This document shows positions 26,597 through 34,385 of a DNA stretch of 40,660 bases, piece by piece; positions within the stretch are counted from its first letter, which is position 1; each line of letters begins with the position of its first letter. The position numbers and the translations under genes were made by a program. The DNA lies in the NCBI GenBank assembly GCA_002707525.1, contig PAND01000023.1:1-40660 (forward strand), given 5' to 3'. The stretch comes from Flavobacteriales bacterium. Its GTDB lineage: Bacteria; Bacteroidota; Bacteroidia; Flavobacteriales; Schleiferiaceae. The notes beneath the pieces are model-generated. The model made no database searches. It was not told the origin of the DNA and saw nothing but the letters and a program-made list of their open reading frames with translations.

Positions 26597-28915
26597 CTAA
26601 TCTTTTAAGTATAACCTAGGAATACGGGGACCTATACCTGTAAGAACCTCATAGGAAATGGTTCCTGCTGCCGCTGCCAACTCCGTAGAATTTTGGTTAG
26701 AACCAAGGATTTCTACCTCATCACCTGCTTGAACCTTTAGAGCAGTTACATCCACCATGCACATATCCATACATACCCTACCTAAAATGGAACAGGATTC
26801 ACTGTTGATAAAAACGCGTCCTTTGCCTGCTGATAGGGCGCGGGATAGCCCATCTGCATATCCCACTGGTAGCGTGGCATATTTCATGGTTTTCTCTGCC
26901 TTAAAGGCTAGTCCGTAGCCAACAAAATCTCCTTTTTCTAAGGTGCTCACTTGACTCACTTTACACTTCCATGAAATCACCTCTTCAAGCGGCTCTATTC
27001 CCTTGTACGTTCCTGCACCGTAAAGACCAATTCCTAAACGTACCATATCATTTTGAGCGTCTGAAAATCGGTGGATTCCATGGGTATTTAGGACATGAGA
27101 GACGGCAGCGGGAAATTGGGCTTTTACTTGAGCCGATACTTTTTCAAATACCTCAAGCTGCTGCTTCGTAAAGGTATCTTTTGATGAATTGTCTGCTGCC
27201 GCAAGGTGAGAAAATACGCCAACGATTTCTACAGATGAATAATTGACTAATTCTTTTAATAAATCCGACACTGCTTCCGGAGCAAATCCTAGTCGGTTCA
27301 TTCCTGAATTTATTTTCAAATGCACCTTCAATACCTCATTGCGCTTTACAGAAAGCCAATGATCTAACTGGTGACGGGAGAATAATTCAACTTCTGTTCC
27401 TGCTGCAGCCAACATGGGCATTTGAAGGGCATCAACATTCAATACTAAAATTGGCATACTAATTCCTTGAGCACGCAAGCTCAGAGCTTCTTGGGCAAAG
27501 GCCACTCCCAGATAATCCACATGCAAACTTTGCAACCAGCGAGCCACTTCTAGGGTTCCTGAACCGTAGCTTCCTGCTTTTACCATAGCCATCAACTTGG
27601 TCTTAGGGTTGAGTACCTTTTTAAACTTTTGAAGGTTCCTACGCATAGCGCTAAGATTGACTTCTGCCCAGGTGCTGTGGTATTGATCTTGGAGCGTCGC
27701 AGCAAATTGCTCTAATTTGAATGCCCGCTGTCCCTTTACAAGAACTGTGATTTTAGACAAATCTAGTCCGGCAAAGCTCGCTGTAAGTTCTGGTACATCT
27801 TCCGGTTGCTCCACCCACCAAACGCGGTCTAGAGCGTAACTCTTAACGAGTTCTTTAGCCTGTGCTGTTCGCTCTTGATTACCCATATGACTTAGAACAG
27901 CCCACTTTTTTTCCGTAGGCGCGCTACTTGCCAATTCTTCCAAAGCCCACCTAAGGCTATTTAAGTCTGAGCTGTAAGTATCTTCTAAGAGGTACCCTCC
28001 GTCTTTTGCACCGCGCAACTGCATGCGCATTTCCAAAGGCTGTAACAAGGCTAAGCGCCTTTGAATATCTTCCATTGTAACGCCCAAAAGCAATGCCCCG
28101 CCAACGGCCGCCATTGCGTTGGCGATTTGGTATTCGCCTTCAAAAGGCCACTGCGGTATGTTTTCTGGATCTAGTGCTTCGCCCTTTCCCCAAATCATTG
28201 TTCTTGCTGGTATAGGAAGTTTTAAGGCTACGGCAAGGTCAAAAGACTCTCTACTGAGAACCAAACAGCGACAAGAGGAGAATAGCTTCCACTTTTCCTG
28301 AAATTTTTTGTGGTCATTTTCAAAATGTTCTCCGTGCGCATCTCCAAGTGTAGTGAAGATTCCAAGTGTGGGCTGGACCAATTTTGCATGGGATTTCATT
28401 TGACCCGGACGATCTATTCCTACCTCAATAATAGCGCTTTGATGCTTTGACTCTAGTGCGCTTAGCGTAAGGGGCACGCCCAATACACTATTGAAACTAG
28501 CATGTGTTCTGTGCACCTCTTCAGGTGCGCCCAACAGTTCGTATAGCCATTCTTTAACCACGGTTTTACCGTTGCTCCCGGTGATCGCAAGAACATCTCC
28601 AGGAAGTTGGGCACGCTGCTCAGCACCCCAGGATTTTAATACCTCAATTGGCTCCGGATGAATTATAAACGCAACTGAAGGATATTCTTGTGCGTACTTC
28701 GCATGACTACAAATTACGGTGGTTGCACCTCTTGAAATGGCACTGTCTATAAACCGGTGACCGTCTGCAAATTCTGTTTTTAGCGCAATAAAACAAGTGC
28801 GTTGCGCACTATGAATACGGCGTGAATCAAAGGCAAATTGCGTAAATGAAGCCTCTTGTGATCCCAGTAATTTGGCACCTGATAATGTGGCAATATGTGC
28901 GGCGTTAATGGCCAC
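26597..28915 (-). CDS. Bifunctional MurF ligase / alanine racemase
   Basis: Fusion of two cell-wall enzymes, 772 residues. The N-terminal half (1 to about 400) is MurF-like: ITGSNGKTVVKEW (Walker A, GSNGKT at 113-118), HASFNSVLGVPLTL, SAIIEVGIDRPGQM, and LLEDTYSSDLNSLRWAL; it adds D-Ala-D-Ala to UDP-MurNAc-tripeptide. The C-terminal half is a PLP alanine racemase: KLMAMVKAGSYGSG with the PLP lysine near residue 446, SGMNRLGFAPE, RLGIGLYGAG, and RVCMDMCMVDVT. The racemase half makes the D-Ala used for the D-Ala-D-Ala substrate, and such fusions are standard in Bacteroidota. The start overlaps the tdk end by 11 bases. Confidence 0.95.
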   Translation of the reverse strand: MAINAAHIATLSGAKLLGSQEASFTQFAFDSRRIHSAQRTCFIALKTEFADGHRFIDSAISRGATTVICSHAKYAQEYPSVAFIIHPEPIEVLKSWGAEQRAQLPGDVLAITGSNGKTVVKEWLYELLGAPEEVHRTHASFNSVLGVPLTLSALESKHQSAIIEVGIDRPGQMKSHAKLVQPTLGIFTTLGDAHGEHFENDHKKFQEKWKLFSSCRCLVLSRESFDLAVALKLPIPARTMIWGKGEALDPENIPQWPFEGEYQIANAMAAVGGALLLGVTMEDIQRRLALLQPLEMRMQLRGAKDGGYLLEDTYSSDLNSLRWALEELASSAPTEKKWAVLSHMGNQERTAQAKELVKSYALDRVWWVEQPEDVPELTASFAGLDLSKITVLVKGQRAFKLEQFAATLQDQYHSTWAEVNLSAMRRNLQKFKKVLNPKTKLMAMVKAGSYGSGTLEVARWLQSLHVDYLGVAFAQEALSLRAQGISMPILVLNVDALQMPMLAAAGTEVELFSRHQLDHWLSVKRNEVLKVHLKINSGMNRLGFAPEAVSDLLKELVNYSSVEIVGVFSHLAAADNSSKDTFTKQQLEVFEKVSAQVKAQFPAAVSHVLNTHGIHRFSDAQNDMVRLGIGLYGAGTYKGIEPLEEVISWKCKVSQVSTLEKGDFVGYGLAFKAEKTMKYATLPVGYADGLSRALSAGKGRVFINSESCSILGRVCMDMCMVDVTALKVQAGDEVEILGSNQNSTELAAAAGTISYEVLTGIGPRIPRLYLKD

Positions 28916-29495
28916 TCTTTATTTTACTGAGTTCATTGTACACCACGCGACTAACTGGTTCGTATTCGCCTTGTTCGCCTAGAAGAAAGGTTTGGTCACC
29001 TTCCACTATTCGGTATGAAAAATGGGCTGGGCCACCGGTGCGCCTACAAATTGCGTGAAGCTTAGTTACGTACTCTGCCATGGCCAGCAAGTCAGGCATT
29101 GGCCCAAAGGGACGGCCTTTAAAATCTTTATCTAGTCCTGCAATAACCACGCGCTTACCTTGGTTGGCAAGGGCATTGGCCACTTCAATAATACCGTCGT
29201 CAAAAAACTGAGCTTCATCTATACCTACCACCTGAACGTCATCTGCCAACAGCAACATGTTGGACGAGTTTTCTATGGGTGTAGAGGGTATGGAATTCTT
29301 ATCATGACTTACAACCTCTTGATCGTCATAACGGACGTCTGATACAGGTTTGAAAATCTCAACTTTCTGTCCTGCAATTTGTGCACGGCGCATTCTGCGA
29401 ATCAACTCTTCTGTCTTTCCACTAAACATAGGACCGCACACTACTTCTATCCAGCCGCCTTTTTGTTGGTTAAATTCTATACCTCTTTGATACAT
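28905..29495 (-). CDS. tdk: Thymidine kinase, type II
   Basis: Phosphorylates thymidine to dTMP in nucleoside salvage. Walker A GPMFSGKTEEL (21-28 core), Walker B VVGIDEAQFFDD (catalytic Glu near 94), and the thymidine-lasso region FKGRPFGPMPDLLAMAEYVTKL are clear in 196 residues. The structural zinc site is degraded: the usual CxxC is CRRT, and the C-terminal CxxC/H pair is replaced (YEPVSRVVY). This appears typical of the Bacteroidota branch rather than a defect. It is transcribed ahead of murF-alr with an 11-base overlap. The CNT nucleoside importer at 6767 could feed it. Confidence 0.95.
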   Translation of the reverse strand: MYQRGIEFNQQKGGWIEVVCGPMFSGKTEELIRRMRRAQIAGQKVEIFKPVSDVRYDDQEVVSHDKNSIPSTPIENSSNMLLLADDVQVVGIDEAQFFDDGIIEVANALANQGKRVVIAGLDKDFKGRPFGPMPDLLAMAEYVTKLHAICRRTGGPAHFSYRIVEGDQTFLLGEQGEYEPVSRVVYNELSKIKSGH

Positions 29496-29561
29496 GAGAA
29501 CAGATTAATACTACTTTCAAAGCGTTAAAGGTAGATAATATAGTATCTAGGAGAAAGGGTT

Positions 29562-30269
29562 ATGAAGAAGAGAACGCAGATTGAAGCAGAATTGGTGGAA
29601 TTGGCACAAAAGGTGGGGTCTAAAACCAATGCTGATGCGGCAAGCACCGTTTTGGAATTGTACAAGGAATTTGCGCTTTTAGCTGCTGAAGAGCATATTC
29701 AAGGACAGATGGAAGCTATTCAAGCAGACCTTCAAGCTCAACTTCAAGAACGAATTGCAGCACTTCAAAGCCAAACAGAGGTTACCACAGAAGAGCCCTC
29801 GCAAAAAAATACTGAGGAGGAAGAAGATAATCAACTCTCTTTGGTGGATGTTGCAGAAGAAATTGAAAAAGAGGAAGCTGAAAAAGCTAATGTGTCCCGC
29901 TCGGAGGAACCTGTTTTAAAAGAGGTTACCAAAGAACGAACGGTCTATCAATTGGAGGAAGATGCCCCTGAACTTCAGCAAGAAAGTATTGCAGAAAAGG
30001 CACTTACAGGAGAAAAGAAAAGCCTCAATGACCGATTAGCAGGCAACGCATTAAAGTTTGGATTGAATGATAGAATAGGTTTTGTAAAAGACTTATTTGA
30101 CGGTTCTGCCGAAGATTTTAATAGAGTAGTTAGTCAACTAAATACCCTAGGAAGCCTTTCAGAGGCGCAGGAATTCCTGGACACTCATGTTGCACCAGAA
30201 TACCATTGGGCAGATTACCAAGAAACTGCTGAGCGATTTATGGCCGCCGTAGAACAAAGGTTCGCCTAA
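29562..30269 (+). CDS. Conserved coiled-coil protein, unknown function
   Basis: Acidic protein of 235 residues that I do not recognise as a named family. Residues 1-75 are helical (probable coiled coil), 75-145 form a low-complexity Glu-rich linker, and 155-235 form a compact helical C-terminal domain: LNDRLAGNALKFGLNDRIGF, FDGSAEDFNRVVSQLNTL, EAQEFLDTHVAPEYHW, ERFMAAVEQRF. I have a recollection of the same C-terminal pattern in uncharacterised Bacteroidota proteins, not checked. No signal peptide, so cytoplasmic. One base before rsmI, first gene of the downstream operon; an AGGAG lies 13 bases before the ATG. Confidence 0.7.
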   Translation: MKKRTQIEAELVELAQKVGSKTNADAASTVLELYKEFALLAAEEHIQGQMEAIQADLQAQLQERIAALQSQTEVTTEEPSQKNTEEEEDNQLSLVDVAEEIEKEEAEKANVSRSEEPVLKEVTKERTVYQLEEDAPELQQESIAEKALTGEKKSLNDRLAGNALKFGLNDRIGFVKDLFDGSAEDFNRVVSQLNTLGSLSEAQEFLDTHVAPEYHWADYQETAERFMAAVEQRFA

Positions 30270-30270
30270 G

Positions 30271-30972
30271 ATGTCTGCTACGCTCTACGTTGTTCCCACT
30301 CCAGTGGGTAATCTTGATGACATGACCTTTCGTGCTATTACAGTATTAAAAGAAGTAGACCTGATCCTTGCAGAGGATACAAGAACTACAGGAAAGCTTA
30401 CCGCACATTTTGGCATTGAAACGCCCAAGCAGTCCTTTCATATGCACAACGAACACAAGGTGGTTCAGCGGTATATAAGCCAACTGCAAGGTGGATCCAC
30501 TATTGCCCTTGTAAGTGATGCGGGAACGCCCGGCATTAGCGACCCTGGGTTTTTACTCATTCGGGGCGCCGTAGAAGCAGGTATTGAAATAATCACATTA
30601 CCCGGTGCCACAGCGTTTGTCCCGGCGTTGGTAAGCAGCGGACTCCCTTGCGATACCTTTTATTTTGAAGGGTTCTTACCGCCCAAAAAAGGTCGTCAAT
30701 CCAAGCTTCAGCAGATTGCTAGTTCTGCTTCCACTGTTGTTCTTTATGAAAGCCCACATAAAATCATCAAGACCTTGGGCCAAATTGTTGCGTTTTGTGG
30801 CAGCGACCGACCCATTGCTTTGAGCAGAGAAATATCAAAAAAATTTGAGGAAACCCTACGGGGTTCAGCCGCTGATGTTCTTGCTCAAGTAGAGGAGCGC
30901 GGAGGAGTTAAAGGCGAAATAGTACTAATTATTGGAGCCCAAACCAAACAAGAACGCAAGGAAAAGGGTTAA
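30271..30972 (+). CDS. rsmI: 16S rRNA (cytidine(1402)-2'-O)-methyltransferase
   Basis: SAM-dependent enzyme that 2'-O-methylates C1402 in the decoding centre of 16S rRNA. The tetrapyrrole-methylase-fold signature is complete: LYVVPTPVGNLDDMTFRA (5-22), LILAEDTRTTGKL (31-43), ALVSDAGTPGISDPGF (78-93), LPGATAFVPALVSSGLP (about 109-125), FEGFLPPKKGRQ, and ESPHKI near 160. At 233 residues it is slightly shorter than the E. coli enzyme. It follows the coiled-coil gene by one base and is followed six bases later by the DAHP synthase fusion. Confidence 0.96.
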   Translation: MSATLYVVPTPVGNLDDMTFRAITVLKEVDLILAEDTRTTGKLTAHFGIETPKQSFHMHNEHKVVQRYISQLQGGSTIALVSDAGTPGISDPGFLLIRGAVEAGIEIITLPGATAFVPALVSSGLPCDTFYFEGFLPPKKGRQSKLQQIASSASTVVLYESPHKIIKTLGQIVAFCGSDRPIALSREISKKFEETLRGSAADVLAQVEERGGVKGEIVLIIGAQTKQERKEKG

Positions 30973-30978
30973 TCGTTT

Positions 30979-32067
30979 ATGACTACTATTCATACACAGT
31001 CCATTGAAGAATGGTTCGACTCAACAGCGATTAGTCCACTCCTTATTGCCGGTCCATGCAGTGTGGAAAGTCCCGAACAAATGCTAGAAACAGCGCAGCA
31101 GATTAAAAGGCATGCACCCGTCTCATTGCTAAGAGGAGGCGTTTGGAAGCCTCGCACAAAACCCGGTTCCTTTGAAGGAATTGGCGGCGAGGCCATGCGC
31201 TGGCTCATTGATGCTGGGAAAGAAATCGGAACGCCTACTACGGTGGAAGTTGCCAATGCCGAGCATGTAGAACTTGCCTTAAAAGAAGGGGCCGATGTCC
31301 TTTGGATAGGCGCAAGAACTACCGTAAATCCATTCTATGTTCAAGAGATCGCCGAAGCACTCAAAGGCGTAAAGATTCCGGTGCTTGTCAAAAACCCTAT
31401 TCACGCTGAAATAGGATTGTGGGCGGGCGCTATTGAGCGGTTTCTTCAAGCGGGAACGGAACGAGTGGCCGCTGTGCACAGGGGATTCTTTTCTACTGCG
31501 AAAAGCCACTATAGAAATGAACCGGAATGGCAGCATAGTTTTGATTTACGGGCGCTCATGCCAGAGATCAAAATCATATGTGACCCTAGCCACATTGCCG
31601 GGGACCGTGGCCTGATTCATGAAGTAAGTCAAGTGGCCATGGACTTGGGAATGGAGGGATTGATGATTGAAACTCATAGAAACCCGGATGTAGCGTTAAG
31701 CGATCCACTACAACAAGTCACACCGAACAGATTGGGGGAAATTATTCGAACCTTAAAAATTCATACCGAAGTACCACTAGAACCCAATGCTGAGCTCGCC
31801 ACCTTGCGTGAAGCGTTGGATGTGTTGGACGATCAAATAGTTGATGTCCTTCAAAAGAGGTTTGAAAAGGTTAAGGATATTGCAGCAATCAAGGAGCGTG
31901 AAGGGCTGAGCATCTTCCATATGGAACGTTGGCTAAAATTAGTTCAAGAGCAAACTTCTAGGGCCGAAAGCAAGCACATGTCCCCCGCGTTTATCCACGA
32001 GCTATTTGCCCTTGTGCACAAATACAGCGTAGATTACCAGACGGAACTTATAAAAAAAGAAAGTTGA
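30979..32067 (+). CDS. DAHP synthase / chorismate mutase (type II) fusion
   Basis: Bifunctional shikimate-pathway enzyme, 362 residues. The N-terminal part (about 15-260) is a KDO8PS-like DAHP synthase: LLIAGPCSVES, LRGGVWKPRTKPGSFEGIGG, VLWIGARTTVNPFYVQ, VLVKNPIHAEIGLWAGAIER, and CDPSHIAGDRGLI. It condenses phosphoenolpyruvate with erythrose 4-phosphate. The C-terminal part (about 268-360) is an AroQ-type chorismate mutase helix bundle (LREALDVLDDQIVDVLQKRF, VKDIAAIKEREG). This domain order is the usual one in Bacteroidota, and the mutase domain may give feedback control; that regulation is inference. The stop overlaps the recJ ATG (TGATG). Confidence 0.94.
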   Translation: MTTIHTQSIEEWFDSTAISPLLIAGPCSVESPEQMLETAQQIKRHAPVSLLRGGVWKPRTKPGSFEGIGGEAMRWLIDAGKEIGTPTTVEVANAEHVELALKEGADVLWIGARTTVNPFYVQEIAEALKGVKIPVLVKNPIHAEIGLWAGAIERFLQAGTERVAAVHRGFFSTAKSHYRNEPEWQHSFDLRALMPEIKIICDPSHIAGDRGLIHEVSQVAMDLGMEGLMIETHRNPDVALSDPLQQVTPNRLGEIIRTLKIHTEVPLEPNAELATLREALDVLDDQIVDVLQKRFEKVKDIAAIKEREGLSIFHMERWLKLVQEQTSRAESKHMSPAFIHELFALVHKYSVDYQTELIKKES

Positions 32068-33767
32068 TGCGCTGGAGCCAGAGGCCGGCTCCGGAGGCCG
32101 ATATTACATCCATCTTAACCGTAGACGTAACTAAAGACTCGCTGCTTTCCCATGTATTGGCTGTCCGAGGAATTAAAGACTATCAAGAAGCTAAAAGTTT
32201 TTTTAGACCAGAACTAGAGCATCTCCACGACCCCTACCGAATGAAGGACATGGAGGAAGCCGTAGAACGCATTGAGCAAGCCCGGTTAAAGAAGGAGCAT
32301 GTGATGATCTTTGGCGATTACGATGTGGACGGCACCACCTCTGTGGCACTTATGTGCGATTTTCTTGAAGGTAAATTTCCCATTGAACCTTACATCCCGG
32401 ATCGTTATAAAGAAGGGTACGGTTTGTCTTTTGAGGGAATCAACCTAGCAGCTGAATTGGGTATTACGTTGATTATTGCCCTGGATTGTGGGATCAAAGC
32501 TTTTGACCAGATTGCCCATGCCCGGCAACTAGGTATAGATATTATAGTGTGTGATCATCACCGTCCAGAGCAAGAACTTCCGCTGGCAAAAGCCATTCTT
32601 AATCCCAAACGTCCCGACTGTCTCTACCCCTACAAGGAACTCTCCGGATGCGGCGTGGGTTTCAAGTTGTGTCAAGCACTCTGCACACGCTGGGGGCTTT
32701 CTCTGGAACATTTCCTCTACCCTCACCTTGATCTTTGCGCCGTTTCCATTGCTGCAGATATTGTTCATGTTACGGGAGAGAATCGCATTTTGGCCCATTT
32801 TGGAATGAAGCGTTTACAAAGCGGGGAGTGCAGAGCGGGAATCCAAGCTTTACTTGAGGTTGCTGCTAAAAATCCAGCAACACTGACTTTTAGAGATCTT
32901 GGATTCACCATTGGGCCTAGAATTAACGCTGCCGGAAGAATGGAAAGTGGTTTAAGGGCCGTAGAACTCCTCCGTTCAAATAAGGCCGAAGCAAATCTTG
33001 AATTGGCCCAGCGCATTCAACAGTTTAATACAGAACGCAGGGAAGTTCAAGACCAAATGTTTGATCAGGCCAAAGATCTTTTAGACCCTGAAAGCTTTCC
33101 GTTCTCCAACGTCCTGTATCGTGCAGATTGGCACAAAGGCGTAGTGGGAATAGTGGCCAGCAAGGTGGTAGAAACGCGGTATCGTCCCACTATTGTATTG
33201 ACCAAAAGCGGAGACAAGCTGGCAGGAAGTGCACGCTCTGTGACCGACTTTGACCTTTATGAAGCACTGTCGGCTTGTGAGGAACACCTCATTCAATTTG
33301 GGGGACATAAATATGCTGCGGGGATGACGCTTCATGAAAGTCAGCTTCCTCACTTTAAGAAGGCTTTTGAAACTTATTGTCAAAAGAATTTGCAACCTGA
33401 GCAATTGGAACAGAACCTGTATTACGATGCGCAGGCCCACCTTTTCCAGTTCACGCCTAGGTTCTATGGTGTACTGAAACAATTTGACCCGCACGGCCCC
33501 GAAAACCCTGCTCCGATCTTTCTGCTAAAAAATTTAGTCAATGCGGGTTCTACCAAGGCAGTAGGCGGTGGAAAACACCTCAAGCTCCACGTGAAGCAAC
33601 AAAACGGTGGACCTACCTTTTCAGGAATAGCCTTTGGAAAGGGAGATAAAGCAAAAGCCTTTAAAGACGGAATGGCATTTGACGTATTAGCCTCTCTCAC
33701 AGAAAATCATTTCCGCGGTGAAACCAGCATTGAACTCATGGTGGTCAGCATGAAACTAAACAGTTAA
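32067..33767 (+). CDS. recJ: Single-stranded-DNA-specific exonuclease RecJ
   Basis: 5'-3' exonuclease on single-stranded DNA used in recombination and repair. The DHH-family motifs are MIFGDYDVDGTTSV (about 80-93), LIIALDCG near 136-143, CDHHRPEQELP (DHH at 163-165), and GCGVGFKLC. The C-terminal DHHA1/RNA-binding part is present, with DWHKGVVGIVASKVVE, LAGSARSV, and FGGHKYAAGMTL. The start is the ATG that overlaps the preceding stop by one base; a TTG one codon earlier is not preferred. 566 residues, normal length. Co-transcribed with the DAHP synthase fusion. Confidence 0.96.
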   Translation: MRWSQRPAPEADITSILTVDVTKDSLLSHVLAVRGIKDYQEAKSFFRPELEHLHDPYRMKDMEEAVERIEQARLKKEHVMIFGDYDVDGTTSVALMCDFLEGKFPIEPYIPDRYKEGYGLSFEGINLAAELGITLIIALDCGIKAFDQIAHARQLGIDIIVCDHHRPEQELPLAKAILNPKRPDCLYPYKELSGCGVGFKLCQALCTRWGLSLEHFLYPHLDLCAVSIAADIVHVTGENRILAHFGMKRLQSGECRAGIQALLEVAAKNPATLTFRDLGFTIGPRINAAGRMESGLRAVELLRSNKAEANLELAQRIQQFNTERREVQDQMFDQAKDLLDPESFPFSNVLYRADWHKGVVGIVASKVVETRYRPTIVLTKSGDKLAGSARSVTDFDLYEALSACEEHLIQFGGHKYAAGMTLHESQLPHFKKAFETYCQKNLQPEQLEQNLYYDAQAHLFQFTPRFYGVLKQFDPHGPENPAPIFLLKNLVNAGSTKAVGGGKHLKLHVKQQNGGPTFSGIAFGKGDKAKAFKDGMAFDVLASLTENHFRGETSIELMVVSMKLNS

Positions 33768-33841
33768 GGGGAAATGTGGCAGTCCGTTGCAACGTTGCTG
33801 CAAAAAACGTACATTCGGTTAAGCGTCAAAAGACCTTGCTG

Positions 33842-34360
33842 ATGAAAAGATTTACACGCCTTTTTTCTTTGCTATTTGTTTCCTATTTGCTCATTGGTGC
33901 CGGATTAAAAAAGGAGATTTTCACCCTCTATTTGGTGCGTCATTCCGAAAAAGTGGTATCTACAGAATACCCTTATGACCCCCCTCTAACCCAATGCGGG
34001 GCGGAAAGAGCACAGCACCTGAGTGCCTTTTTAGAAGAAGTTGATGTAGAAGCTATTTACAGCACAAACTTTTCAAGGACGGAGCAAACGGCGCAGCCAA
34101 CGGCAAGCGCCAAGGGGCTAAACATTCAATCCTACAGCACCTCAAACTTGAAAGAATTCTCATCACAATTACTAGAATTGAAGCAAAACGCCCTCGTTAC
34201 GGGTCACAGTAATACCACTGGCGTTTTAGCAGGAATACTGGTTGATCAAGAAATCGGCGCTTTTGAAGAATTTATTTACCACCGAATTTACCAAGTGGTG
34301 GTCTGTGGTGACCAACGTCAATTAAACCTCCTTCACACTTCTTTTAGATGTGAACCCTAA
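33842..34360 (+). CDS. Exported histidine phosphatase family protein
   Basis: Phosphoglycerate-mutase-fold phosphatase of 172 residues. LYLVRHSEKV holds the RHxE active-site block, AIYSTNFSRTEQTAQPTA is the second family block, and VTGHSNTTGVLAGIL supplies the second catalytic His. The start at ATG 33842 gives a signal-peptide-like N-terminus (MKRFTRLFSLLFVSYLLIGAG), so a periplasmic location is likely; an upstream GTG at 33776 would hide the signal peptide. Substrate unknown (SixA-like proteins act on phosphohistidine, but here the location argues otherwise). The gap to recJ is 74 bases and to the next gene 25. Confidence 0.85.
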   Translation: MKRFTRLFSLLFVSYLLIGAGLKKEIFTLYLVRHSEKVVSTEYPYDPPLTQCGAERAQHLSAFLEEVDVEAIYSTNFSRTEQTAQPTASAKGLNIQSYSTSNLKEFSSQLLELKQNALVTGHSNTTGVLAGILVDQEIGAFEEFIYHRIYQVVVCGDQRQLNLLHTSFRCEP

Positions 34361-34385
34361 CGCTGCCCAGCCTATATTATCCATT

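Noticed and set aside
32064-32066. TTG start for recJ.
   Set aside because: The next codon is an ATG that overlaps the preceding stop as TGATG, a common coupling pattern.
33081-33494. 137-residue minus-strand frame inside recJ.
   Set aside because: Antisense shadow of a conserved gene with no recognisable domain.
33776-33841. N-terminal extension of the histidine phosphatase from GTG 33776.
   Set aside because: It would bury a clear signal peptide beginning at ATG 33842.
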